NCBI RefSeq assembly: GCF_017837635.1
Contig: NZ_JAGJRS010000031.1
Span: 1 to 64,000, forward strand
Source of the DNA: Frateuria flava
GTDB taxonomy: Bacteria > Pseudomonadota > Gammaproteobacteria > Xanthomonadales > Rhodanobacteraceae
Direction of reading: 5' to 3'
Length of the DNA: 64,000 nt
Positions 53,763-61,743 of the stretch are shown piece by piece. The notes beneath the pieces are model-generated. The model made no database searches. It was not told where the DNA came from and saw nothing but the letters and a program-made list of their open reading frames with translations. Position 1 is the first letter of the stretch; each line of letters opens with the position of its first letter. The position numbers and the translations under genes are program-made.

Positions 53763-54158
53763 ATGAGCGAGATTCCCGGCGACCTGAAGTTCCTCAAATC
53801 CCACGAATGGGCCCGCGTCGAAGACAACGGCGTGGTGCGCGTGGGCATCTCCGACCACGCGCAGGGCCAGCTCGGCGACCTGGTGTACGTGGAGCTGCCG
53901 GAGATCGGCGCCAGCGTGCAGGCCGGCACGGGCACGGCGGTGGTCGAATCGGTGAAGGCTGCTTCGGACATCTATTCGCCGGTATCGGGCGAGATCGTCG
54001 AGGTCAACGAGCTGCTCAACGACAAGCCCGAGACGATCAACGAAGACGCCTTCGGCGACGGCTGGATTTTCGCCGTGCGCATCTCCGATCGCGCCGAGCT
54101 GGATGAACTGCTCGACGCCGACGCCTACGCCGAGCAGATCGAGAACGAGGACCACTGA
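53763..54158 (+). CDS. gcvH: Glycine cleavage system H protein
   Basis: The 131-residue lipoyl carrier shuttles the aminomethyl group between P, T and L proteins. The lipoylated lysine is Lys65 in [32 protein letters not shown] and the C-terminal [11 protein letters not shown] are family marks. It probably shares a transcript with gcvT. Confidence 0.97.
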   Translation: MSEIPGDLKFLKSHEWARVEDNGVVRVGISDHAQGQLGDLVYVELPEIGASVQAGTGTAVVESVKAASDIYSPVSGEIVEVNELLNDKPETINEDAFGDGWIFAVRISDRAELDELLDADAYAEQIENEDH

Positions 54159-54167
54159 TGGTCTGAA

Positions 54168-54197
54168 GATCGTGCGCCGCATCGACGGCGCACGATC
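54168..54197 (+). terminator. Hairpin after gcvH
   Basis: Perfect 12-base arms GATCGTGCGCCG and CGGCGCACGATC with a six-base loop begin 10 bases past the gcvH stop. No immediate T-run follows, only CTTCTTTCC about 16 bases on, so it may be a weak terminator or an mRNA-stabilizing end. Confidence 0.6.
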
Positions 54198-54416
54198 GAC
54201 CTGCCGGCTCTTCTTTCCTCCGGACAAGGGAGGGCCGGGCGGCGCCAGGGACGATCCGCGATCACCATCGATCGTGCCGCTGGTCGACTCCCATTCATTC
54301 GAATGAAGGCTCCCATCCCATCTCGCAGGACGTGTCCCGCGAGACGGGATGGCGCGCGGAGCACCAGCTCGGCGATAGTGGCGCATGTGCCTCAAACCCT
54401 TGTGGGGCAAGGCTTT

Positions 54417-54508
54417 GCGCGGCAAGGGCGGTTTTTGTGTGGTTTGCTTATGGACGTCTATACGTCCAATTGATAATACCTTCGTTAATCCGCCAACCCT
54501 TGCCGCGC
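54417..54508. repeat. 12-base inverted repeat flanking the metJ control region
   Basis: GCGCGGCAAGGG at 54417-54428 and its exact complement CCCTTGCCGCGC at 54497-54508 bracket the met-box operator and -10 element. In RNA reading through from gcvH the arms could pair, enclosing 68 bases. This lies within the 466-base gap from gcvH to the fusion gene, in which I see no other gene. Confidence 0.6.
54451..54468. promoter_or_regulatory. Probable MetJ operator (tandem met boxes)
   Basis: The 18-base near-palindrome TGGACGTCTATACGTCCA consists of two adjacent eight-base boxes. GGACGTCT matches the known MetJ consensus AGACGTCT at seven of eight positions and ATACGTCC matches at six. Tandem eight-base boxes are how E. 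coli MetJ binds. A GATAAT -10 element begins four bases downstream at 54472, so a bound repressor would block the promoter. It lies 156 bases ahead of the gene that encodes a MetJ domain, pointing to autoregulation. Confidence 0.68.
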
Positions 54509-54567
54509 GGCCCTTTGCGGGCTCCCGGAGGGGCTTTTGACCGGTTGAATTTTCTGGTCGAAATCAA

Positions 54568-54596
54568 TTGACAGTTGAAATCTTCAGGAATAGCTT
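54568..54596 (+). promoter_or_regulatory. Possible second promoter close to the fusion gene
   Basis: A consensus -35 TTGACA at 54568 is followed after 17 bases by TAGCTT, a poor -10. Transcription would begin about 20 bases before the ATG at 54625. The surrounding 54.54-54.60 kb is richer in A/T than its neighbourhood. Confidence 0.4.
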
Positions 54597-54624
54597 TCGC
54601 TTCAGATCAGGGGAACGGGTCCAC

Positions 54625-55164
54625 ATGGCAGCATCGAAATTCATAACGCCGTATATCGACCACGGCGAGAAGGCCGGCGCGGTGCGCAAGATCACCGTGT
54701 CGATCCCGCTGCATGTCCTGCGTCTGCTTTCCGACGAGCGCACGCGCCGTCAAGTGAACAATCTTCGGCACGCCACCAACAGCGACCTGCTGGTGGAGGC
54801 GTTCCTGCACGCTTTTACTGGGCAACCACTGCCAACTGATGAGGAGCTGAGACGAATGGCCACTGCCAAGAAAACCGCTGCGAAGAAACCGGCCGCCAAA
54901 AAGGCGCCCGCCAAGAAGACCGCCGTGAAGAAGGCTACCGCGAAGAAGCCGGTCGCCAAGAAGCCGGCGACCAAGAAGGTCGCTGCCAAGAAGGCCGCCC
55001 CGAAGAAGGCTGCCGCCAAGAAGCCGGCCGCCGCCAAGAAGGCTGCCGTCAAGAAAGTTGCCGTGAAGAAGGTTGCCGCCAAGAAGCCGGCCGCCAAGAA
55101 GGCTGCACCGGCCAAGGTGGTGAAGGCCACCAAGACCGCCAAGGCCACCAAGGCCAAGAAGTAA
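54625..55164 (+). CDS. metJ: MetJ repressor fused to a histone-H1-like lysine-rich tail
   Basis: A 179-residue two-part protein in one uninterrupted frame. Residues 1-75 are a MetJ ribbon-helix-helix repressor nearly identical to E. coli MetJ in its core. The DNA-contacting strand is RKITVSIP (Lys22, Thr24), with [17 protein letters not shown] and [11 protein letters not shown]. Phe64 matches the Phe65 position of E. coli. The normal C-terminal third of MetJ is replaced by about 102 residues of xxxKK pentapeptides, about 39 lysines with Ala, Pro, Val and Thr. This resembles bacterial histone-H1-like proteins. AGGGGA precedes ATG 54625. Expected role: S-adenosylmethionine-responsive repression of methionine genes, with the tail giving extra nonspecific DNA binding or compaction. 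Confidence 0.88.
   Translation: MAASKFITPYIDHGEKAGAVRKITVSIPLHVLRLLSDERTRRQVNNLRHATNSDLLVEAFLHAFTGQPLPTDEELRRMATAKKTAAKKPAAKKAPAKKTAVKKATAKKPVAKKPATKKVAAKKAAPKKAAAKKPAAAKKAAVKKVAVKKVAAKKPAAKKAAPAKVVKATKTAKATKAKK
54841..54858 (+). promoter_or_regulatory. Internal ribosome-binding site and in-frame ATG
   Basis: GAGGAG at 54841-54846 lies nine bases before an ATG at 54856. That ATG is codon 78 and falls exactly at the join between the MetJ domain and the lysine-rich tail. Translation from here would give a 102-residue product beginning [11 protein letters not shown], the usual opening of stand-alone H1-like proteins. One gene could therefore make both the fusion and the free tail. Confidence 0.5.
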
Positions 55165-55246
55165 GCTCTCTAAAAAGACCAACAAGCGGTATCGACTTTC
55201 TCTCCCTGCGGTGCCCAGCGCGGGGAGGGTACTTCGAAGAGCGATT

Positions 55247-55277
55247 CGTCCCGGCCATGGCCGGGACGCTTCGTTTC
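55247..55277 (+). terminator. Terminator-like hairpin after the fusion gene
   Basis: Perfect arms CGTCCCGGCC and GGCCGGGACG with a two-base centre are followed by CTTCGTTTCC, a weak T-rich run. It lies 82 bases past the stop. Confidence 0.6.
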
Positions 55278-55440
55278 CGGGCCCCCGAAACAGGTGGGTC
55301 TGCCGATCGCCCAAGTATTTGCCGCAATGGCACATTGGCGGTAACTTGTGCGTACTCGCGCCGCGCACGTCCAGGGGGACGGCCGCTCCTACAGGGGGAA
55401 AAAGCGCGGGTATCTCATGCCAGCCTATGGTGAACGTCCC

Positions 55441-56433
55441 ATGGATACCCGTACCAGTTCTATGCGCGCGCATGCGCGCGGGGCCGCCCGGCCCACGTTG
55501 ATCGCCGTTATCGCCATTTTCATCCTGCTGGCCGTGGCCAGCTGGTTCCTCATCCTGCAGCCGCACCAGGAACTGGTCATGCAGGATGGCGGCGGACATC
55601 CGTCCACGCCGGTTTCGACCGACAAGATTGCCGTGGCGCCGCCCGCCAATGTCGAGGCGATGGACTTGAACCAGTTGCTTGCCGAAGCGCGCAAGGCGAT
55701 GAACGACCATCGCGTGCTTGCGCCGGCTGGCAACAACGCGTTCGAGTTCTATCTCAAGGCGCTGGAGAAACAGCCGGGCAACCCGGTGGCCACCGATGCC
55801 CTGCGCGAGACCTTCCCGTTCGCCGCCAGCGGCGCCGAGCAGGCCATCAACGGGCGTGACTTCGGCGAAGCCCAGCGCGAGATCGATCTGCTCGCCAAGG
55901 CGGACCCGGCCAACTACACGCTGACCATCCTCCGCTCCAAGCTCGACGCGCAGCGCAAGCTGCTGGACAAGGAGCAGCAGCAGGCGCTCGAGCAGCAGCG
56001 CCAGCAGCAACTGGCCGCCGACAAGGCCGCGGCGGACAAGGCCGCGGCCGAGAAGCTGGCGGCCCAGCAGAAGGCACAGCCGGCCGAGCAGAAGCCGCAG
56101 ACCGAGGTCGCGGCCGCCAATGCGCCGGCCACTGCCGAACCCAATCCGGTACCCCAGCGGGTGGTGACCACCGACCCGGTGATGACCAAGTACGTCCAGC
56201 CGCGCTTCCCGACCCAGGCACAACGCGCGCGCACGCAAGGCTGGGTGCTGGTGGGCTACACGGTTGATACCGAAGGCAATGTCAGTGGCGTGCAGGTCGT
56301 CGACGCCCAGCCGCGTCACCTGTTCGACCGCGAGGCGGTCAACGCAGTCGAGCGCTGGAAGTACAAGCCCGCCACGCGCAATGGCACGCCGGTGGAAGCG
56401 AAGATGCAGAAGAAGATCGAGTTCAAGCTCTGA
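55441..56433 (+). CDS. TonB-family energy transducer-like protein
   Basis: A 330-residue inner-membrane protein with a short cytosolic N-terminus and one helix ([20 protein letters not shown], about residues 19-38). A periplasmic helical middle contains an Ala/Lys/Gln-rich coiled stretch ([23 protein letters not shown]). The TonB C-terminal domain begins near residue 235 ([49 protein letters not shown]). No exbB or exbD follows. I used ATG 55441, preceded by GGTGA; ATG 55417 in the same frame is an equal alternative. It could energize outer-membrane receptors or be a TonB-like envelope protein of other function. Confidence 0.82.
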   Translation: MDTRTSSMRAHARGAARPTLIAVIAIFILLAVASWFLILQPHQELVMQDGGGHPSTPVSTDKIAVAPPANVEAMDLNQLLAEARKAMNDHRVLAPAGNNAFEFYLKALEKQPGNPVATDALRETFPFAASGAEQAINGRDFGEAQREIDLLAKADPANYTLTILRSKLDAQRKLLDKEQQQALEQQRQQQLAADKAAADKAAAEKLAAQQKAQPAEQKPQTEVAAANAPATAEPNPVPQRVVTTDPVMTKYVQPRFPTQAQRARTQGWVLVGYTVDTEGNVSGVQVVDAQPRHLFDREAVNAVERWKYKPATRNGTPVEAKMQKKIEFKL

Positions 56434-56460
56434 GGCGAAGGCCAAGGCTTGCGAAGAAAG

Positions 56461-56485
56461 GCGGCGCCTGGCGCCGCTTTTTTTT
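56461..56485. terminator. Bidirectional rho-independent terminator
   Basis: The stem GCGGCGC-CTG-GCGCCGC is followed by eight T on the plus strand, and by CTTTCTTCG on the minus strand. It separates the convergent TonB-like and serine hydrolase genes. Confidence 0.93.
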
Positions 56486-56576
56486 GCGCGGCGCAAATGC
56501 AATGGATCGACTCGCGACTTCCGCCGGCGGGCGTGAGCTCCGCCGCGGACGCCTGTGGAATCGGAGCCCGAGCGAT

Positions 56577-57863
56577 CTAGTGGCGACGGTGACGTCGCGC
56601 GTGGGTCCGGGTGCGCGGATGGTCCGGAACGCTTTTCTCCAGCCCGGCCCAGTCCACGTGCGGCAGACCAAGCAGGCTGTCGAACACCATCGGCATCAGG
56701 CCTGAAGGTGTGGGGACGCCGGCGTTCCACATCGTCACCACGCCGGTGTGGTACTTGGGGAAGAAGCCGATCATGGTGCGGTAGCCCTCCACCGCGCCTG
56801 CGTGGTAGACCAGCGTTTCGCCGCCATAGGTGAATACGCGCCAGCCCAGCGCATAGGCCGCCGAGGTGACGCGGCCGTTGCGCCAGGGCGAGGAATGGAG
56901 CTCGCTTGGCGTGCGCACGCCCGGTGCATGCAGCGCTTCCAGCGTCGCGGGGGAGAGCACGTCCGGGCGCCCGCCCATCTGCGCGATCAGCCACTTCTCC
57001 ATGTCGCGCAGGCTGGCGTTGACGCCCGCCGCCGGCGCGACCCGGTAGTAGTTTTCCTTCGGCTCGAAGGGCACCCATCCGCGCCGCGTGCGCCGGTGTG
57101 GGCGAGCCCAGCTCTCGCTCGATTCCAATCCCGCGCGTCCGTAGCTGGCGGTGGTCATACCCAGCGGCAGGAAGATGCGCCGGTCCACCAGCTTGTAGAA
57201 GAAGTTGCCCGTCATCGCGTACACCACGTCGCCGATCAGGCTGAAGGCGACGTTCTGGTAGCCGTAGCACTTGCCCACGCCGCAGGCCATGTCGACCTGG
57301 TCGAGTTTGCGCACCAGCTCCTCGTACGGGACATCGTCCTCGAGCATGTTGTCGTAGGTGTTGCGCGGCAGGCCCAGTCGCTGGCCAAGGATGTCGGCGA
57401 CGGTCGCGCGCTGCGTATCGGGCACGTTCTTGAGTTTGAAGAAGGGCAGCACGTTGACCAGCCGCGTGTTCCAGGCCAGTTTGCCGTCCTGCACCAGGAT
57501 GGCGGTAAGGCCGGTGGCGAACGCCTTGGACAGCGAGGCCAGACGGAACACGGTATCGGGCTTGACCGGTTCCTTGTCGGCGGCGTTGGCGTAGCCGATG
57601 GTGCCCTCGAAGACGACCTTGTCGTTCACCACGACCGCGGTGGCCAACCCGGCCACGGCATCACGCTGGTCGAGCTTGCCGAGCCATTGCTTGTACGCCT
57701 GCAGTGTGGCCTCCACCCGTGCCGGTGGCAGCGACTGCGCGCCGGAGTCGGCGGCAGGGGCGGTGGCGGAGGGTGAAACTGGCGTGGAGGCGCGGGCCGG
57801 TGCGGGGATCGTCGCTGCGCCGAGCAGGGCGGCGATCAGCAAGGGAAGCGTACGAAGCTGCAT
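56577..57863 (-). CDS. Exported serine hydrolase of the beta-lactamase/AmpC-like family
   Basis: A 428-residue protein with a Sec signal peptide ([18 protein letters not shown], cleavage near residue 25). The active-site motif S-x-x-K is Ser110-Leu-Ser-Lys113 in [10 protein letters not shown]. The second motif is Tyr202-Gln-Asn204, and YHAGAVEGY supplies the third (HxG). The family includes class C beta-lactamases, D-aminopeptidases and esterases. The strongly basic C-terminus ([14 protein letters not shown]) is unusual. A peptidase or esterase acting in the periplasm is more likely than an antibiotic-resistance role, which sequence cannot settle. Confidence 0.87.
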   Translation of the reverse strand: MQLRTLPLLIAALLGAATIPAPARASTPVSPSATAPAADSGAQSLPPARVEATLQAYKQWLGKLDQRDAVAGLATAVVVNDKVVFEGTIGYANAADKEPVKPDTVFRLASLSKAFATGLTAILVQDGKLAWNTRLVNVLPFFKLKNVPDTQRATVADILGQRLGLPRNTYDNMLEDDVPYEELVRKLDQVDMACGVGKCYGYQNVAFSLIGDVVYAMTGNFFYKLVDRRIFLPLGMTTASYGRAGLESSESWARPHRRTRRGWVPFEPKENYYRVAPAAGVNASLRDMEKWLIAQMGGRPDVLSPATLEALHAPGVRTPSELHSSPWRNGRVTSAAYALGWRVFTYGGETLVYHAGAVEGYRTMIGFFPKYHTGVVTMWNAGVPTPSGLMPMVFDSLLGLPHVDWAGLEKSVPDHPRTRTHARRHRRH

Positions 57864-58094
57864 GCCTGGAAGAGTCCGGCGAAGCCTTGGAATAGGTGAA
57901 GAAAAAGAGGCCCGGGGAGGCGCAATGCCTTCGATTGTGGGACACGCGGGCCAGCTCTACAACGTGGAGAGACAGGCGCCAGGCTGTTGGTGTTCAGCCG
58001 ATCGCCCGCTTGCGCGGGCACCGCGTGCCGCGGGAGACAGCCGAGCGGGTCGCGCATGCTAGGCTCTGGCGTTCCCCACAAGGCTGGACTCTCC

Positions 58095-59363
58095 GTGAGC
58101 CTGCGCCACAACGCCCGCGCCGACGAGCGCAGCGGCCTGATCCTCTCCACGCTGGCCTTTTTCCTGGTGATGGCTGGCTACTACATGATCCGGCCCGTGC
58201 GCGATCAGCTGGGCGGCGCAGTCGGGTCGCAGTCGTTGCCGCTGTTCTACGGGGCGGTCTTCGCCGTGATCATGCTGCTGACGCCGGTGTTCGGCTGGCT
58301 GGTGGCAAACGTTTCCCGGCGGCGGCTGCTGGCGTGGAGCTACAGCTTTTTCATTGCCTGCCTGCTCGCCTTCGTGCCCGCATTCGTGGTGCAGGACCGC
58401 ATCGGTGCGCGCCTGCTGGGCGTGGTGTTCTACGTGTGGGGCAGCGTGTTCAACCTGTTTGTGGTGTCGCTGTTCTGGAGCTTCATGGCGGACGTCTTCG
58501 CCAGTCGGCAGGCGCGCCGCGTGTTTCCGCTGATCGCGTTGGGCGGTATGGGCGGGGCGGTCTTCGGTCCGCTGCTGACCCGGCTGCTGGTGCATGTACT
58601 GGGCGTTGCTCCCTTGCTGGCAGTGTCGGCAGTGACGCTCGGATTGGCGCTGCTGCTGCTGCTGCGATTGTCCGCGCGCGATGAACAGGCGGGCGACGGC
58701 CGCGCGGCGCAGGGGACCGGTGGTTCGCTGTGGGCCGGACTGAGTGAGCTGTGGTCACGGCCGTTCCTGCGCTACATGGCCATGCTGATGTTGCTGGGCG
58801 ATGGCATCGGCACGTTGGCGTATGCGTTGATGGCGGACTACGCCAAGGCACACTTCGTTGATCGGGTGGCGCGCACCGCCTTCTACAACGACCTGGACCT
58901 GGTCACCAACGCACTGGGCGCGCTGCTGCAGTTGACGCTCACCCGCTGGCTGCTGGTCCGCTTCGGTGCCGGCTGGGGCCTGGTGGTACCCGCCCTGGTC
59001 AACATCGGCCTGCTGCTGATGGTCGCCGTATTCGGCCCGGGCGACGTGCGCGTGCTGGGCCTGGCCGTGCCGTTACTGGCTGTGATGCTGGTGACTACGC
59101 GCGGCTTTGCCTACGGCATGACCAAGCCGGCGGTCGACGCGCTGTACACCCGCGTGCCGCGTGAGACGCGCTACAAGGGCAAGAACTTCGTCGAGACGGC
59201 CGTGTGGCGCTTTGGCGACGTGCTGGTGACCAGTGGCGTGAGCCTGCTGGCCTGGCTGGGGGTGGGCGTGGGCGGCATGGGGCTGATCGGCGCGGGCGTG
59301 GCGTCGATGTCGGCGTGGGTCGCGCGACGTGCCGGGCGATCGCCGGACCTGGCCCGGGACTGA
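58095..59363 (+). CDS. MFS-type carrier, NTP/NDP exchanger-like
   Basis: A 422-residue protein with 12 predicted membrane helices. The first helix region YYMIRPVRDQLGG resembles the opening of the ATP/ADP translocase-like (Tlc) branch of the MFS. GKNFVETAVWRFGD near residue 360 is another shared stretch. Start at GTG 58095 gives a short N-terminus; the longer reading adds sequence without support. Free-living bacteria with such proteins seldom have a known substrate, so the nucleotide role is only suggested by family. The 231-base gap upstream shows no gene. Confidence 0.75.
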   Translation: MSLRHNARADERSGLILSTLAFFLVMAGYYMIRPVRDQLGGAVGSQSLPLFYGAVFAVIMLLTPVFGWLVANVSRRRLLAWSYSFFIACLLAFVPAFVVQDRIGARLLGVVFYVWGSVFNLFVVSLFWSFMADVFASRQARRVFPLIALGGMGGAVFGPLLTRLLVHVLGVAPLLAVSAVTLGLALLLLLRLSARDEQAGDGRAAQGTGGSLWAGLSELWSRPFLRYMAMLMLLGDGIGTLAYALMADYAKAHFVDRVARTAFYNDLDLVTNALGALLQLTLTRWLLVRFGAGWGLVVPALVNIGLLLMVAVFGPGDVRVLGLAVPLLAVMLVTTRGFAYGMTKPAVDALYTRVPRETRYKGKNFVETAVWRFGDVLVTSGVSLLAWLGVGVGGMGLIGAGVASMSAWVARRAGRSPDLARD

Positions 59364-59378
59364 GCAGGGTCCGCAAGC

Positions 59379-59437
59379 GTAGGGTGGCTTCAGCTCACCA
59401 CCTCGCACCCTGCAAGGTGGGCTAAGCCCACCCTGCG
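59379..59437. repeat. Extragenic palindrome (family B), imperfect copy
   Basis: GTAGGGTGGCTTCAGCTCACC and, after a short centre, GGTGGGCTAAGCCCACCCTGC (each shown with small changes from the consensus) fill the convergent gap between the carrier and the CBS-domain gene. The copy has several mismatches compared with that at 62778. Confidence 0.75.
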
Positions 59438-59448
59438 AAGACCATGCG

Positions 59449-59877
59449 TCAGCTGGTGATGTAGCGCTGCAGCTGCTCGATCTGTTCGGCCTGCGCATCG
59501 ATCACGGCCTTGACCAGGTCGCCGATCGAGATCACCCCGACCACGCGCCCGTCCTCGACCACAGGCAGGTGGCGCACGCGTCGTTCGGTGCACAGGCGCA
59601 TGCAGTCGAACACGTCCGTCTCGGGCGAGATGGTGAGCGGCTCGCTGCTCATGATGTCGGCCACCGCGGTCTGCGCGGAGGAGCGCCCCTGCAGGATCAC
59701 CTTGCGAGCGTAGTCGCGCTCGGAAACGATGCCCGATAGCGCGGCGTCCTTCATCACCACCAGTGCGCCGACGCGGCGCTCGGCCATCTGCCGGATGGCG
59801 TCCAGTACGGGCGCCTCGGGTGCGATCGCATAGACGTCGCTGCCCTTGCTTTGCAGAAGATGCCTTACCTGACGCAT
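59449..59877 (-). CDS. Protein with paired CBS domains
   Basis: The 142-residue protein is a single CBS pair. Repeat one covers about residues 12-60 (MAERRVGALVVMKDAALSGIVSERDYARKV) and repeat two about 75-130 (CTERRVRHLPVVEDGRVVGVISIGDLVKAV); only the parts VGALVVMKD, GIVSERDYARK and GVISIGDLVK are needed to recognize it. CBS pairs sense adenine nucleotides or related ligands. No partner domain is attached, so the regulated target is unknown. Confidence 0.9.
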   Translation of the reverse strand: MRQVRHLLQSKGSDVYAIAPEAPVLDAIRQMAERRVGALVVMKDAALSGIVSERDYARKVILQGRSSAQTAVADIMSSEPLTISPETDVFDCMRLCTERRVRHLPVVEDGRVVGVISIGDLVKAVIDAQAEQIEQLQRYITS

Positions 59878-59966
59878 GCCCGGTGCTCCTCTTCGGCCTG
59901 CGTCGGAGTCTAGCGCCGCGGCGTCGGCAGGGTGTGTAGATGCCGGCCGGTGGCGTGGAACGGGCC

Positions 59967-60890
59967 TTACAGGTGTTCTTCTTCCACGAAGTACAGCGGG
60001 CGCTGCTTGCTTTCGGCGTAGCTGCGGCCGAGGTACTCGCCGATCACGCCCAGCGCCAGCAACTGCACGCCACCGAGGAACAGGATCACCAGCATCAGCG
60101 TCGGGTAGCCGCGCACCGCGTCACCCCAGATCAGCGCCTTGGTCAGCACCCACAGCCCATAGACGAAAGCCAGCACCGAGGAGCCCAGGCCGACCCAGGT
60201 GGCCAGCCGCAACGGCGCGCTGGAGAACGAGGTGATGCCCTCGATCGCCAGCTGGGTCAGGCGCCAGTAGTTCCACTTGGTCCGACCGCTGTGGCGTGGC
60301 TCGCGCTGGTAGCGCACGGCGGTCTGGCGGTAGCCGATCCAGGCGAACAGGCCTTTCATGAAGCGCTGACGCTCGCGCAGTGTCGCCAGTGCATCCAGCG
60401 CGCGGCGCGAAAGCAGGCGGAAGTCGCCGGTGTCGCGCGGCAGCGGGGTATCGGAGAGCCGCTCCATGGCGCGGTAGAAGCCGGCGGCGGTGAGACGCTT
60501 CAACCGCGTTTCGCCGGCGCGCGCGCTGCGGGTGGCGTAGACCACGTCGAAGCCGGCGCGCCATTGCGCGACAAGCTCGGGGATCAGTTCGGGCGGGTCC
60601 TGCAGGTCGGCGTCGATCACCACGGCCGCGCCCCGGGTGACGTGGTCCAGTCCCGCCGTGAGCGCGGCTTCCTTGCCGAAATTGCGCGAGAGCTTGAGCG
60701 CGCGCACGCGCCGATCCCCCACCCGCAGCGCTTCGATCGCCGGCCAGGTGCCGTCGGTGCTGCCGTCGTCGACGTAGAGCACGGCGCTGTCCAGCGCCAA
60801 CGAGTCGAGCACGGCGCACAGGCGCTGGTGGAAGGCGTCGAGCACGGCCGCCTCGTTGTAGGCGGGGACGACGACGGTCAGTTCGCTCAT
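59967..60890 (-). CDS. GT2 glycosyltransferase (GtrB/DPM-like)
   Basis: A 307-residue enzyme that most likely charges undecaprenyl phosphate with a sugar. The GT-A domain has TVVVPAYNEAAVLDAFH, YVDDGSTDGTW, and the metal motif VIDADLQDPPELI. Two C-terminal membrane helices follow (about 230-255 and 265-290). GtrB- and ArnC-type proteins share this layout. It begins three bases after the mtgA stop, so the two form an operon. No matching GtrA flippase lies next to it. Confidence 0.87.
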   Translation of the reverse strand: MSELTVVVPAYNEAAVLDAFHQRLCAVLDSLALDSAVLYVDDGSTDGTWPAIEALRVGDRRVRALKLSRNFGKEAALTAGLDHVTRGAAVVIDADLQDPPELIPELVAQWRAGFDVVYATRSARAGETRLKRLTAAGFYRAMERLSDTPLPRDTGDFRLLSRRALDALATLRERQRFMKGLFAWIGYRQTAVRYQREPRHSGRTKWNYWRLTQLAIEGITSFSSAPLRLATWVGLGSSVLAFVYGLWVLTKALIWGDAVRGYPTLMLVILFLGGVQLLALGVIGEYLGRSYAESKQRPLYFVEEEHL

Positions 60891-60893
60891 GGG

Positions 60894-61634
60894 TCAATGT
60901 CCTCGCCGCACGCGCGGGGGATGGTTGGCGTCCAGGTAACCGGGGCCACCCAGGTGCTGCATCTGTCGCAGGATCCATTGCGTGCGGCGCTGGACGTAGG
61001 CGCTGGGGCGGTCGGCATGCAGGCGGCGCGGGCTGGGCAATACGGCGGCCAGGCGCGCGGCCTGCGCCGGCCCGAGTCGCGCCGGTGGCACATGGAAGTA
61101 GGCCTCGCTCGCCGCTCCCACGCCGTAGATGCCGTCGCCGAGCTCGGCGATGTTCATGTATACCTCGAGGATGCGCCGCTTGGGCCAGGTCAGCTCGATC
61201 AGCACGGTGTAATACGCCTCCAGCCCCTTGCGCATGAAGCTGCGGCCATTCCACAGAAACAGGTTCTTGGCGACCTGCTGGCTGATCGTACTGGCGCCGC
61301 GCAGCCGCTTGCCGTCGTCGGCGTCGTCCAGCGCATCCTGGATCTGTTCGAGGTCGAAACCATGGTGGAACGGAAATTTCTGGTCTTCGCTGGCGACCAT
61401 GGCGAGCGGCACGTACCCCGACACGCGCCCCCACGGGACCCAGTGCTGGCGCAACCTGAAATCGGGCTCGTCGTGCAACAAGGCGTCGATGCGACGCTCC
61501 ATCATGACCGCCGAGGTCCACGGTGGCACGAAGCGCAGCACCAGCACCACCAGCCAGGACAGCGCCAGCCAGGAGACCACCAGAATGGCGAGTGGCCGCA
61601 GCAGGCGGCGGAGGGCGGTGCGCAGTGGTGGCAT
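60894..61634 (-). CDS. mtgA: Monofunctional peptidoglycan glycosyltransferase
   Basis: MtgA polymerizes lipid II into glycan strands. The 246-residue protein has an N-terminal membrane helix and the GT51 motifs: ASEDQKFPFHHGFD with the catalytic Glu, RGASTISQQVAKNLFLW, KRRILEVYMNIAELGDGIYG and the PSPRRLHADRPS region. It has no transpeptidase domain, which separates it from class A penicillin-binding proteins. It is followed directly by the GT2 gene. Confidence 0.95.
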   Translation of the reverse strand: MPPLRTALRRLLRPLAILVVSWLALSWLVVLVLRFVPPWTSAVMMERRIDALLHDEPDFRLRQHWVPWGRVSGYVPLAMVASEDQKFPFHHGFDLEQIQDALDDADDGKRLRGASTISQQVAKNLFLWNGRSFMRKGLEAYYTVLIELTWPKRRILEVYMNIAELGDGIYGVGAASEAYFHVPPARLGPAQAARLAAVLPSPRRLHADRPSAYVQRRTQWILRQMQHLGGPGYLDANHPPRVRRGH

Positions 61635-61743
61635 CGTCTTGGCGTCGACCTTCGGTTGCGATCCGACGAAAGTATAAGCGGCCTATTGTTCCGTGCCGGC
61701 GCCGTCCCCATCTGAATCGATTCCCCGTGTCGAGGTCACTTCT

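Noticed and set aside
54159-54480. A SAM riboswitch in the gap before the MetJ fusion
   Set aside because: I could not find the conserved core of SAM riboswitch classes. The two met boxes and the -10 element explain the region better.
54568-54624. A TTG start giving an extra 19 residues at the MetJ N-terminus
   Set aside because: The added residues do not resemble MetJ, and the ATG at 54625 has a ribosome-binding site and the expected N-terminus.
61693-61743. GTG at 61693 as the hslO start
   Set aside because: It has no ribosome-binding site, and the GTG at 61744 gives cysteine positions that match E. coli Hsp33.
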